Source of the DNA: Candidatus Competibacter denitrificans Run_A_D11
GTDB taxonomy: Bacteria; Pseudomonadota; Gammaproteobacteria; Competibacterales; Competibacteraceae
Assembly: GCF_001051235.1 (NCBI RefSeq)
Contig: NZ_CBTJ020000088.1
Location: 1 to 59,600 of the forward strand
Direction of reading: 5' to 3'
DNA length: 59,600 bases
Made by a program: the position numbers and the translations under genes
Notes under the pieces: generated by a model
Database searches by the model: none
What the model saw: the letters and a program-made list of their open reading frames with translations, nothing else
Told to the model about the DNA's origin: nothing
Part shown: positions 49,601 through 57,916 of the stretch, piece after piece
Numbering within the stretch: position 1 is the stretch's first letter
Layout: each line of letters opens with the position of its first letter

Positions 49601-51755
49601 TCATCAGGGTCTGGCCATTTTCCGCTCGGCCATGACCATCCGGCTGACCCCGGAAAAACGCGGTTTTCTGAAAGCCGATTTTCTGGCCTTGAAGCAGCAC
49701 TACGACGAGCAGATCGTCCAAATCCACATCATGGTGGAATACGCCCAGCACGGCCTTCAAGCAATGACGGACGCCGTGCGGCTGGCCATGGATTATTTCA
49801 AGCTGCAACGCGAGGAGTTTCTGCGACTTTGGCTGCCGGAGCGGGAAAAAGAGCTTGCTCGCCAGACAACGCCGCAATCCTGGCGCGCTATCGTGGAGTC
49901 CCTCAATAATTTGGTGCAACAGCGCATCGTCACCGATGACCGCGAACAGGCCAACGTCTTGATTCTGGCCGGACCCGGTTCCGGCAAGACCCGCGTGCTG
50001 GTGCATCGCATCGCCTATCTGGTGCGAGTCCGGCGGGAAAATCCGCGCGGTATTCTGGCGTTGGCCTACAACCGCCATGCAGCGGTCGAAATTCGCCGGC
50101 GCCTTGCCGATCTGATCGGTGATGAGGCCAAAGGCCCCATCGTCCTCACCTGTCACGCGCTGGCCATGCGACTGGTTGGGGTGAGTTTTGCAGATCGTAC
50201 CAACGTCATGGATGACAGCAGCTTCAAAAAGGTATTGCAACAAGCGGTAGCCTTGCTAAAGGGTGAGGGCTTACCACCGGAAGAAGCCGATGATCAACGA
50301 GAGCGACTCCTAGCCGGTTTTCGCTGGATTTTGGTCGATGAGTACCAGGATATCGGCCCTGATCAATATGAGCTGATTTCGGCGCTGGCCGGGCGAACTC
50401 GCCAAGACGAAGAAAGCCGGCTGTCGTTGTTCGCGGTGGGCGATGATGACCAAAATATCTATGCGTTCGATGGGGCATCGGTTGAATTTATCCGTCGCTT
50501 CACCGCCGACTACACGGCAAAACCGGCTTATCTGATCGAGAACTACCGCTCTAGCGCGCATATCATCGCGGTAGCTAATCAGATGATCGAGACCGCACGA
50601 GATCGCATGAAAATCGAGCATCCGATCACCATAAACCGCGCCCGCGCCAAAGGGCCTGCCGGCGGCCACTGGGAAGCGTTGGACCCAATCGGCCAAGGGC
50701 GCGTGCAGATAGTGTCGGCCGGCGACAATCAACAAACTCAAGCCATGGCCGTTATGGCTGAATTACAACGCCTCTCGCGGCTCTCGCCGACTTGGGATTG
50801 GGCGCGCACGGCCGTCATCGCCCGCACTTGGGAGATCCTTAATCCGGTGCGCGCTTATTGCGAAACGCAGGAAATTCCCGTGCAGATGGCTGACGAAGAA
50901 CCGCCAAATTTCTGGCGTCTGCGCGAAACACAGTCACTACTCGACTGGCTGCACATCAGCGGTAACCGGGCTATCGGCGCGGACATTTTGCGGCATTGGC
51001 TCGACGGGCAACCAACCGGTGTCTGGTGGGATTTATTGCGGGAAGCGGTAGAGCAATATGCGCTGGAGATTGGCGACACGGAGCTACCGTACCGGCATTT
51101 CACCGAATGGCTGGCAGAATGGGGCCGCGAAATCCGCCGACAACAAACCGGTTTGCTGCTGTTGACCGCCCATCGAGCCAAAGGTCTGGAATTCGATCAT
51201 GTTGCGGTTTTGGATGGCGGCTGGGGCAAGCGTAACCGCGATGAAGACCCGGATGCACCGCGTCGGCTGTATTACGTCGCGCTGACCCGCGCCAAGCAAA
51301 ACGTGGTGCTGGCTCGCTTCAACGCTCCCCAGCCGCTCCTTGATGCGCTTCCCGACGGCCCGCAGTTAATACGGCGCAAACCAGTTCCCCTACCGCCACC
51401 ACCCACCACGCTAAGACACCGCTACAAACGGCCGACGCTGAAAGAAATCGACATTGGTTTTGCCGGGCGTTACCCGTCAAGCCACCCTATCCATCGCGCC
51501 ATCAGCTCCCTCGTTACCGGAGACCCCCTCATCTGTCGGCAAGATGGCGAACGCTGGCTGCTATTGGATAATCATGACACCATCGTAGGACGACTCGCAC
51601 GCTCTTTTACCCCGCCCGCCGGGATGATCTGCACCGCAGCACGGGTTGCAGCGCTCATCACCCGCAGGAAAGAAGAAGACGAGTACCGCGATTCGATACG
51701 TTGTGATGACTGGGAAGTGATAGCGCCAGACTTAATCTTTGCACCGAAAGACTAA
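46623..51755 (+). CDS. Exonuclease-RecQ-UvrD fusion helicase
   Basis: This 1710-residue protein joins three enzymes. Residues 15-150 look like a DEDD exonuclease: D22/E24 (AIDLE), LGHNLIAFDAHHL (D79) and D132/D136. A possible zinc knuckle (CDTPDCAWCRERH) precedes a complete RecQ helicase with Walker A LPTGTGKS near 325, DEAHCLSKWGQDFR and EAGRAGRD near 617. Helical and winged-helix-like segments follow. A complete UvrD/Rep-type SF1 helicase starts near 1115 (AGPGSGKT) and has VDEYQD, GDDDQNIYAF, TAHRAKGLEFD and YVALTRAKQ. A 130-residue tail ends it. ATG 46623 is my choice; the frame is open back to an ATG at 46479 that overlaps the divergent start codon. Its role, in repair or phage defence, is inference. 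Confidence 0.88.
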   Translation: MNDAARETPGTSEFAPHCLAIDLEVSKQTERIVKFAGVRGDNGCSFVFASGDLATELAKLDDFAKECSFLLGHNLIAFDAHHLAAAKPDLRLLKLPMVDTLRLNPLAFPRNPYHHLVKHYQDGQLKRGGLNDPELDARLTLTVFHDQHLALQTLQQTNPDLLLAWHWLTTVTERATVGLNAFFMTLRRQTRPSEREARAAIERFLHGRGCPHHAQAILAGVEQQGWELAYALAWLAVAGGNSVMPPWVRHQFPQAAVLVHRLRDTACDTPDCAWCRERHDPVRELARWFPDIGGFRPEPAAADGQPLQPAIVETALRGGHVLGILPTGTGKSLCYQLPALSRYDKTGVLTVVISPLVALMADQVASLESRGITRCAAINGLLSPPERTDVLDRVRLGDIGILILSPEQLRNRTVRQVLSQREIGGWVLDEAHCLSKWGQDFRPDYRYVSRFIREKAGQEPIPPILCLTATAKPDVAADIINHFRTKLAIELTLFDGGTSRSNLDFNVVMTTTAEKFTQIQNLLEHDLPPEQPGGAIVYCATRKHAEQITQFLCTKELAARYFHSALPPETKKTVQAAFIKGDLRVIAATNAFGMGIDKSDVRLVIHADIPGSLENYVQEAGRAGRDRQPARCVLLYAPDDVEKQFGMSARSRLTQREIQGVLKALRHLDRKKRLGGEVVATAGEILAEDQDEAFQRDAATDDTRVRTALAWLEEAGLLAREENRVQVFPSSLRVASVEEAQTKLDRKQITAQYRRQLSALVAALIAANPDQGISTDELMGLSGLSAAQIRTALYDLERLGIASNDTALTAFVHVAVERSSRKRLEETESLEIAFLAELRIAAPDLEKGEPSVLRLRRAAQHLKDAGHATVLPEQLWRIVKSLTLDGRDEDGGVGSLHAQRLDPETMQVRLQREWSKIEQTARLRRSAAERLLQHLLDDLPSGTRGTDLLVRTTLGKLMAALESDLMLKSAIKAPQKLLDRALLWLHEQEIIRLHQGLAIFRSAMTIRLTPEKRGFLKADFLALKQHYDEQIVQIHIMVEYAQHGLQAMTDAVRLAMDYFKLQREEFLRLWLPEREKELARQTTPQSWRAIVESLNNLVQQRIVTDDREQANVLILAGPGSGKTRVLVHRIAYLVRVRRENPRGILALAYNRHAAVEIRRRLADLIGDEAKGPIVLTCHALAMRLVGVSFADRTNVMDDSSFKKVLQQAVALLKGEGLPPEEADDQRERLLAGFRWILVDEYQDIGPDQYELISALAGRTRQDEESRLSLFAVGDDDQNIYAFDGASVEFIRRFTADYTAKPAYLIENYRSSAHIIAVANQMIETARDRMKIEHPITINRARAKGPAGGHWEALDPIGQGRVQIVSAGDNQQTQAMAVMAELQRLSRLSPTWDWARTAVIARTWEILNPVRAYCETQEIPVQMADEEPPNFWRLRETQSLLDWLHISGNRAIGADILRHWLDGQPTGVWWDLLREAVEQYALEIGDTELPYRHFTEWLAEWGREIRRQQTGLLLLTAHRAKGLEFDHVAVLDGGWGKRNRDEDPDAPRRLYYVALTRAKQNVVLARFNAPQPLLDALPDGPQLIRRKPVPLPPPPTTLRHRYKRPTLKEIDIGFAGRYPSSHPIHRAISSLVTGDPLICRQDGERWLLLDNHDTIVGRLARSFTPPAGMICTAARVAALITRRKEEDEYRDSIRCDDWEVIAPDLIFAPKD

Positions 51756-51920
51756 AGAATGGCCAGTTTTTCTCTCAAATTCGCAAGAAGCCCAACCGCA
51801 TGAAGCGCCTATACTTAAAAGGCCGCCCGCCTAGCGGAATGGCTTTGAACCTTTTGGCCCCTAGCGGGAAATATCAAGTGAACGGATGCGCGATTGCGCT
51901 ATTCGTGGAAAAACCAACCG

Positions 51921-52577
51921 ATGAGCCAGCACCCTGATTTGTCACGCCCGGTCGCTGGAGCCGCCGCTAACGCCGATCTGGAACTGATCCGCGCGGTGGC
52001 GGCCAAGGACCGCCAAGCCTTTAAACGACTGTATGACCTGTACGCACCACGGATCGGACGTTACCTGTGCAAACTGCTAAAACACCCTGATCTGGTGGAC
52101 GAAGCTGTGAATGATACTCTGCTGGCAGTCTGGCAAAACGCAGATCGATTCGATCCTGCCATCGCCTCGCTCTCCACTTGGCTGTTTGGCATCGCCCATC
52201 ACAAGGGGCTGAAAACCTTGCGAAGAACCAGCCACTTCGGCGCTGAGCAGACCATCGACACGCTCCCACAGCCGCTGCTCGACGACGCCGAGGAGCGCGA
52301 GGATAGCCCGCAAGCCCCGGTACCCCACGGCCCCGAACACATCGTACTCGGCTGGGAATTGGGCGGCGTCTTACAATGGGCGCTGGAACAGCTTTCGCCA
52401 GACCATCGCAGCGTGATCGAACTAACCTTCGGTGAAGAACTCTCGTATCTGGAAATCGCCGAAATCGTCGGCTGTCCGCTCAACACCGTCAAAACCCGGA
52501 TGTTTCACGCCCGCAAGAAGCTGGCCCAACTCTTGGCCCGGCGCGACTATCGAGTAGCCGCCACGGCGAACGATTAA
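51921..52577 (+). CDS. ECF-type RNA polymerase sigma factor
   Basis: This 218-residue extracytoplasmic-function sigma factor has region 2 (AFKRLYDLYAPRIGRYLCKLL to NADRFDPAIASLSTWLFGIAHHKGL) and region 4 (LSPDHRSVIELTFGEELSYLEIAEIVGCPLNTVKTRMFHARKKL). An acidic linker separates them. It should direct transcription of its own small regulon. I start at ATG 51921 (MSQHPDLS). It is followed after 6 bp by its anti-sigma gene. Confidence 0.93.
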   Translation: MSQHPDLSRPVAGAAANADLELIRAVAAKDRQAFKRLYDLYAPRIGRYLCKLLKHPDLVDEAVNDTLLAVWQNADRFDPAIASLSTWLFGIAHHKGLKTLRRTSHFGAEQTIDTLPQPLLDDAEEREDSPQAPVPHGPEHIVLGWELGGVLQWALEQLSPDHRSVIELTFGEELSYLEIAEIVGCPLNTVKTRMFHARKKLAQLLARRDYRVAATAND

Positions 52578-52583
52578 CCCATC

Positions 52584-53288
52584 ATGACGACGACCCTGAC
52601 CGACCCATCGCCAAACATGCACGAGGATATTGAGGCGCTGCTGCCCTGGTATACCAACGGCACCCTGACCCCCGATGAAACCACGACGGTGGAGCAACAC
52701 CTCGCCCACTGCGCTGCCTGCCGTCAGGAACTGGCGCAGTGCCAGGCGCTGGCACAGGCCATCCACCGAGAACACCAAATGGAGGACTGGCAACCAGCGC
52801 CGGACGGTTTTGACCGACTGCTGGCGCAAATCGACCCAATGGAACGCAAATCGGCGTCGGCTGCAACCCGTCGCCCTAGCCTGCTCGAACACTTGAGAAA
52901 TTGGCTGGGAACAACCCCCAATCCAGTCCGCTGGACGCTGGCGCTGGAAAGCATGGCAGTGGCGGCACTGCTGCTGATGGTGGCGCTACCCGGAACTCGC
53001 CCGCTTTCGGACTACGAAACCCTATCGGATGCCGCTCACTGGCCATCGACCACCGGGCCGCGCCTGCGCGTGGTTTTTGCCGACGCCACCACAGTCAAAG
53101 AGATCCAAAACCTGCTGCAAGAAATCGACGGTGGCATCATCGCCGGGCCGACGGCGCTGGGCGTTTATACGATTGCCCTGCCAAAGAGCGAGCCGACGGC
53201 GCACCTTGTCGCTGATGTAGTCGGCAAGCTCCGCGCGCGCCCTCAAGTCCGACTGGTTGAAACACTCAACGATGGAGGCTCTCTATGA
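52584..53288 (+). CDS. Zinc-finger anti-sigma factor with subtilase-propeptide-like periplasmic domain
   Basis: This 234-residue protein has an N-terminal anti-sigma zinc domain with HxxxCxxC (H39, C43, C46). A transmembrane helix (LESMAVAALLLMVALPG, about 113-131) follows. The periplasmic domain of about 75 residues (RLRVVFADATTVKEIQNLL to KLRARPQVRLVE) has the strand-helix-strand pattern of subtilase I9-type propeptides. It resembles the prodomain of the protease encoded next. It should hold the ECF sigma factor at the inner membrane. Confidence 0.85.
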   Translation: MTTTLTDPSPNMHEDIEALLPWYTNGTLTPDETTTVEQHLAHCAACRQELAQCQALAQAIHREHQMEDWQPAPDGFDRLLAQIDPMERKSASAATRRPSLLEHLRNWLGTTPNPVRWTLALESMAVAALLLMVALPGTRPLSDYETLSDAAHWPSTTGPRLRVVFADATTVKEIQNLLQEIDGGIIAGPTALGVYTIALPKSEPTAHLVADVVGKLRARPQVRLVETLNDGGSL

Positions 53289-54553
53289 CCTTGACAAAAC
53301 AGCAGCGACTGACCGCTATGGCCACCGCAGTCCTGATAGCGCTATGCAGTTGCGCTGGCACGGCTGAGCTGCCCGATTCACCCGCATCAGCGGCCATCGA
53401 CGAACCCGGTGTCCCCAAGCAATTGCAGGCCCGCCAGATCATCGTGGCGCTGCCCGACCGATTGCGCTCGGACTGGCCGAGCATCACCCGCGACTTGCAA
53501 GCCCGTCACCAGCTCCGGCCGGTCGGCGAATTTCCCCTAACCTCCATCGGCGTTCAGTGTTTGGTCTTTCAGGTGCCCGTCGAGCAGTCGGTTGATGCGG
53601 TGCTCAGTCAGATCAAAGCCGATCCACGGGTTGAGTTAGCCCAACGCAACCAAACTTTTGAAGGCTTGCAAACCGGAGCAGCCACTGCGTACTACGAACT
53701 GGCTTACGGTGCAAAATTACTGCGGGCCGATCTAGCGCACCGTGTCAGCACCGGTCGTGATGTCAGCGTCGCCGTCGTCGATACCGGGGCTGACACCGAT
53801 CATCCCAACCTGCGCGGGCGAATCGTCGAAACCGCTACGTTTGTGGAAGGCGGTGAACCCTCCTTTCGCAGCGACCGGCACGGTACAGCCATTGCTGGCG
53901 TCATCGGCGCCCGCGCCGGGGATAGCGGGATCGAGGGCATCGCGCCCGATAGCCGGCTGACGGTGCTGAAATCGTGCTGGTATTCGGACCCGGCCGCCAG
54001 CAAAGCCCGGTGCAGTAGCTGGACGCTGGCAAAAGCGGTGGATTACGCCATAACCCACCGGATCAAGGTGTTGAACTTGAGCCTTGGTGGCGGCGTGGAT
54101 GATTTGCTGGCGCGCTTGCTGGCAACCGCCGAACGGAATGGGATCGTCGTGGTTGTGGCGACACTGGACAATCCGGTCGATCCGGGGTTTCCTGCGTCGC
54201 TCACTACCGTCATTCCGGCGGTTGCTTGCGATGTCAACGGCCACGTCACCACACCGCACTGGCCCAGCATTCGATTCGTGGCCGCCGCACCCGGCGTGGA
54301 GGTGGTCGCCCCGGCGCCAAACGCTGGCTACACCCTGATGTCCGGCAGTTCGCTAGCTGCCGCGCATGTCACCGGCGTCGTTGCCTTGCTGTTACAGCAA
54401 ACTCCGCAAGCGACGCCCGATCAGGTCAGAGCCGTGTTGCGCGCCACCGTCAGGCCAACCGCCGGATCAGCACCGGCAGGGGTTTCACGGCTGGGAATCG
54501 TCGATGCTTGCGCGGCGCTAGCCACCCAAAATCCCACCCTGCGCTGCCCCTGA
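53285..54553 (+). CDS. S8 (subtilisin-like) serine peptidase, exported
   Basis: This 422-residue protease has an export signal (AMATAVLIALCSCAGT, a possible lipobox at C23). A prodomain at about residues 50-130 ends DPRVELAQRNQTF. The catalytic domain has Asp in VAVVDTGADTDHP (near 165), His in RHGTAIAG (near 199) and Ser in SGSSLAAAHVTG (near 355). The oxyanion Asn motif is altered (VVATLDNP instead of AAGN), so activity should be tested. The start overlaps the anti-sigma stop as ATGA, so sigma, anti-sigma and protease form one operon. It converges with the type I secretion genes after 39 bp. Confidence 0.88.
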   Translation: MTLTKQQRLTAMATAVLIALCSCAGTAELPDSPASAAIDEPGVPKQLQARQIIVALPDRLRSDWPSITRDLQARHQLRPVGEFPLTSIGVQCLVFQVPVEQSVDAVLSQIKADPRVELAQRNQTFEGLQTGAATAYYELAYGAKLLRADLAHRVSTGRDVSVAVVDTGADTDHPNLRGRIVETATFVEGGEPSFRSDRHGTAIAGVIGARAGDSGIEGIAPDSRLTVLKSCWYSDPAASKARCSSWTLAKAVDYAITHRIKVLNLSLGGGVDDLLARLLATAERNGIVVVVATLDNPVDPGFPASLTTVIPAVACDVNGHVTTPHWPSIRFVAAAPGVEVVAPAPNAGYTLMSGSSLAAAHVTGVVALLLQQTPQATPDQVRAVLRATVRPTAGSAPAGVSRLGIVDACAALATQNPTLRCP

Positions 54554-54592
54554 AGCGCTGCAAAGACTGCGTGCGCCTTTTGCCCGAGACGC

Positions 54593-55981
54593 TCAATGCT
54601 CACGCAGCGCCCGCCGCAGGGTGGCCGCCACCGGCTCCAGCAGGTAGTCAATGACGGTGCGCTCACCGGTCTTGACGAAAACTTCAGCGCGCATACCCGG
54701 TTGAAGGCGAACCCTGCCGCCAGCTTGCGCGAGCGAGGCGGCATCGACCGCCACTTGCGCGATATAGTGTGGTGCGCCGGTACGCGCATCGACCAATTGA
54801 TCGGCGGAAAGGTAACGCACCACACCGGTCAATAACGGTGTCGTGCGGGTCGGGTACGCAGTTAGCCGAATGTCGGCCGGCTGATTCAGTCGCAAGTCGT
54901 CGATATCATCAAGACCGATGCGCGCTTCGATCAACAACGGCTCGGAATCTGGCACGATGTCCAGCAAGCGCTCGCCCGGCCGCGCTACTCCACCGACTGT
55001 GAACAACTGTAAATCGACCACCTGACCGGCGATGGGGGCCACGATGGCTTGCCGATTGACGGCATCGCGCGAAGGCCGTTGTTTCTCATCCAGATCAGCC
55101 AGCGTTGCCTTGACCGCCGTCAGTTCGTCGGCGGCGGCTTGGCTATATTGATTGCGCAGCGCCGTCGCGCGCGCCCGCAGTTCCTCTCTGCGCTGCCGCG
55201 ACCGAGCCATGGCGCCGGTCAGTTCTGCCTGCCGCGCCAGGCGCTCCTGCTGAGCGCGCTTGAGCGCCAAAACCTGAACCTTGGACACGATCTGCCGCTG
55301 TTCACCGGCTTCATTGGCGCCCACTTCCTCGGCCAATAACCGATTGGCTTCCTTGCCCGCATCAAATTGCGCCTGAAGGCTGGCTTGCTCTCGGTCGATT
55401 TCGCTGATTTGCTGGTCAAGGGAGGTCAACTGGCGGTCCAACGCCGCCCGCTTGGTGTGAAATAGCGTGATTTCCATGCGCAACAGGTCCGCCACCCGCG
55501 CATCGGCAGCCCGCGCTCGCAGGCGGGCCGGAAAATCCGGTTCGGGGCGAACATCGCGCTCAGCTTGCAACCGGGCCGCCTTGGCCGCCGTTGCCTCCCA
55601 CTGGCCAGCCAGCAAATCCAAATTAGCGGCGGCCCGCTCATCTTCCAACACGATCAGGGTTTGTCCGGCGACAACCGGGTCGCCGTTGCGAACCCGGATT
55701 TCTTTGACGATGCCACCTTCGAGATGCTGCACGCTCTTACGGTTATCGGCGACTTTCACCACGCCGGAGGCGAGAACCGCGCCCGCCAGCGGCGCTTGAC
55801 CGAACATCACCCCGCCAACACCGAAAGCTGCTATGACCACCAGCAAGCCCACTCGAATCACCCGCTGCCCCTCGGTAAGCACCGCAGCAGCGGTAGAATC
55901 TGGGACCGGGCTTAAGTTTTGCTCCGCCTCACGAGTCGGTTTTTTAGCGGTCATCTGGAAAATAACGGCATCAGCAGTCAT
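54593..55981 (-). CDS. Type I secretion periplasmic adaptor (HlyD family)
   Basis: This membrane fusion protein links the ABC exporter to an outer-membrane TolC channel. The 462-residue protein has one N-terminal membrane helix (VGLLVVIAAFGVGGVMFGQ), then a biotinyl-lipoyl-like domain (GGIVKEIRVRNGDPVVAGQTLIVLED). A long coiled-coil region (about 130-270) and the barrel (VVDLQLFTVGGVARPGERLLDIVP) follow. I start at ATG 55981, with AGGA eight bases before it; an upstream GTG at 56050 is also open. No tolC-like gene is nearby. Confidence 0.93.
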   Translation of the reverse strand: MTADAVIFQMTAKKPTREAEQNLSPVPDSTAAAVLTEGQRVIRVGLLVVIAAFGVGGVMFGQAPLAGAVLASGVVKVADNRKSVQHLEGGIVKEIRVRNGDPVVAGQTLIVLEDERAAANLDLLAGQWEATAAKAARLQAERDVRPEPDFPARLRARAADARVADLLRMEITLFHTKRAALDRQLTSLDQQISEIDREQASLQAQFDAGKEANRLLAEEVGANEAGEQRQIVSKVQVLALKRAQQERLARQAELTGAMARSRQRREELRARATALRNQYSQAAADELTAVKATLADLDEKQRPSRDAVNRQAIVAPIAGQVVDLQLFTVGGVARPGERLLDIVPDSEPLLIEARIGLDDIDDLRLNQPADIRLTAYPTRTTPLLTGVVRYLSADQLVDARTGAPHYIAQVAVDAASLAQAGGRVRLQPGMRAEVFVKTGERTVIDYLLEPVAATLRRALREH

Positions 55982-56080
55982 GGCGGTTTTCCTGTCATCA
56001 GAAGGAGGGTTTAGCAGTAGTTCCCCCGCACCGGATGAAAGGTTCACCACCGTGTCAGTCTCATCTGCCGTGGCGCCCGT

Positions 56081-57766
56081 TTAGGGCTTCCCGCCGCGAA
56101 TAACCTGGGGCGCGACCGCGTTGCCGCCCTGCAATCGCTTTAACACCGCCTCGCGCGAGCCGAACAGTTGCGGTTGTCCGTCCTTAAGCACCAGCAAGCG
56201 GTCCATTTCCGGCAACAAGGTCGTGCGATGGCTGACCACGATCACCGTCGCACCAGCGGCGCGTAGGGCCTGTAATGTCGCTCGCAGGGCCTGTTCACCG
56301 TCGCGGTCGAGACTGGCGTCGGGTTCGTCCAGCACCACCAAGCGCGGCATACCAAACACAGCGCGGGCGAGCGCGACCCGCTGGCGTTGGCCACCTGACA
56401 GCCCCACGCCGTTCGGACCCAGCTTGGTATCGTAGCCCTGCCGCAAATGCAGGATCATAGCGTGGGCGTGCGCCAAGCGGGCGGCGGCTACAATTTGGTC
56501 AGAGTCGGCTTCACTCAGACGGGCGATGTTCTCAGCCACCGTACCGGCGAACAGTTGCACATCCTGCGGTAGATAACCGATATGCTGGCCCAGCCGCTCC
56601 CGCGACCACTGCCCCAATGTTGCGCCGTCCAGGCGAATTTCACCGCTGCTCGGTTGCCAACAACCAGCGATCAAGCGCGCCAAGGTCGATTTGCCGCTGC
56701 CGCTGCCACCGATGATTCCCAGGGTCTGGCCGGGTTCTAGCGCGAAGCTGACGCCTTGCAAGAGCGGCTGGTCGCTACCGGGCGCACAGTAACCGAGCTT
56801 GCTGACGGTGATGGCACCGGACGGTTCCGGCAAGGCAGTGACCGGCTCGCTGGTTGGCTTGGCCAGCAACACATCTAGCCGCCGATAAGCGGCGCGAGCC
56901 TCAAGTAAAGTTTTCCAGCCGCCAATGGCAGTTTCCACCGGGGCCAGCGCCCGCCCCAGCAACAGGGTGCTGGCCAGCATGACGCCCGATGTGGTGGTCT
57001 GTTCGATCACGAGCCGGGCTGAGGCCGCCATCACCGCAACCTGGATCAGTAAGCGAGTGCAGCGACTCAAGGCGCCGATGCCGCCACCGGCCCGGCCGGA
57101 ACGCATCCAGGCCTCCAGCATCTCACCACTCGCCTGTTGCCAGCGATGACGCAAGGCGGGCAACAGGCCCAGGGCCTGCACCACTTCGGCGTTGTGGGCC
57201 GCTGCATCTGCGATAGCCCCTGCCACGCGCGCTTTACGCTGGATTTCGTTGAGCGGCTCGCGGCTGAAGCGCTCGTTCATATAAGCAAGCGCGGCCAGAG
57301 TGAGTGCGCCAATAGCGGTGATAACCCCCAAACCGGGATCAAGCAGCGCGATAAGCCCAAGATAAAGTGGCGCCCACGGCGCGTCGAACAGGGCCGTGAG
57401 CGTGCCGCCGCTAAGAAATCCGCGTAGCTGCGCAACATCGCCCAGACCGGCGGGATCAGCGTCAGCCGCAGTCAACGCCTTGCGCAAGGTACCCGCCAGC
57501 ACCACCGGGCCGAGCAAATTTTCCAGTCTAGCCCCCGCCAACAGCAACAACCGGCCCCGAATGAGATCCAGCAGCAATTGGGTCAACAGCGCACCGACCG
57601 CCATCACCGTCAACACCAGCAACGTCGCTTCCGAACGGCTGACCAGCACCCGGTCGAACACTTGCAATGAGTACAGCGGTACAGTCAGCAACAGCACATT
57701 GAGAAATAGGCTAAACAGTCCAGCATAGAGGAAATAGACGCGGCATTGACGGAGATAGCGGCGCAT
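56081..57766 (-). CDS. Type I secretion ABC exporter (PrtD-like permease/ATPase)
   Basis: This 561-residue fused transporter exports unfolded substrates with C-terminal signals. The N-terminal membrane domain of six helices begins FLYAGLFSLFLNVLLLTVPLYSLQVFDRVL, the PrtD/RTX-family pattern. There is no N-terminal C39 peptidase-like domain. The ATPase has GGSGSGKST near 349-357, the signature LSGGQRQRVALARAV, Walker B LVVLDEPDASLD and an H-loop VVSHRT. It lies upstream of the adaptor and downstream of the RTX gene on the same strand. Confidence 0.95.
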   Translation of the reverse strand: MRRYLRQCRVYFLYAGLFSLFLNVLLLTVPLYSLQVFDRVLVSRSEATLLVLTVMAVGALLTQLLLDLIRGRLLLLAGARLENLLGPVVLAGTLRKALTAADADPAGLGDVAQLRGFLSGGTLTALFDAPWAPLYLGLIALLDPGLGVITAIGALTLAALAYMNERFSREPLNEIQRKARVAGAIADAAAHNAEVVQALGLLPALRHRWQQASGEMLEAWMRSGRAGGGIGALSRCTRLLIQVAVMAASARLVIEQTTTSGVMLASTLLLGRALAPVETAIGGWKTLLEARAAYRRLDVLLAKPTSEPVTALPEPSGAITVSKLGYCAPGSDQPLLQGVSFALEPGQTLGIIGGSGSGKSTLARLIAGCWQPSSGEIRLDGATLGQWSRERLGQHIGYLPQDVQLFAGTVAENIARLSEADSDQIVAAARLAHAHAMILHLRQGYDTKLGPNGVGLSGGQRQRVALARAVFGMPRLVVLDEPDASLDRDGEQALRATLQALRAAGATVIVVSHRTTLLPEMDRLLVLKDGQPQLFGSREAVLKRLQGGNAVAPQVIRGGKP

Positions 57767-57863
57767 GGCGGAATCCTGGCTGAGTGATCATGGGCGTTGC
57801 GGCGTATTCGACGACGGTTTATCGGTTATTCCCCAGCCAGGGGTTAAAGGTTTAACCGCACAT

Positions 57864-57893
57864 AAAAAACGGCGCCCAAAAGCGCCGTTTTAA
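57864..57893 (-). terminator. Terminator after the RTX gene
   Basis: A perfect 10-bp stem (AAAACGGCGC 57866-57875 with GCGCCGTTTT 57882-57891) and a six-base loop are followed on the minus strand by a T-run. It separates the RTX gene from the ABC exporter gene, so the exporter probably has its own promoter or depends on read-through. Confidence 0.9.
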
Positions 57894-57916
57894 TAGAGTT
57901 GGAGCCGTGATTCAGC

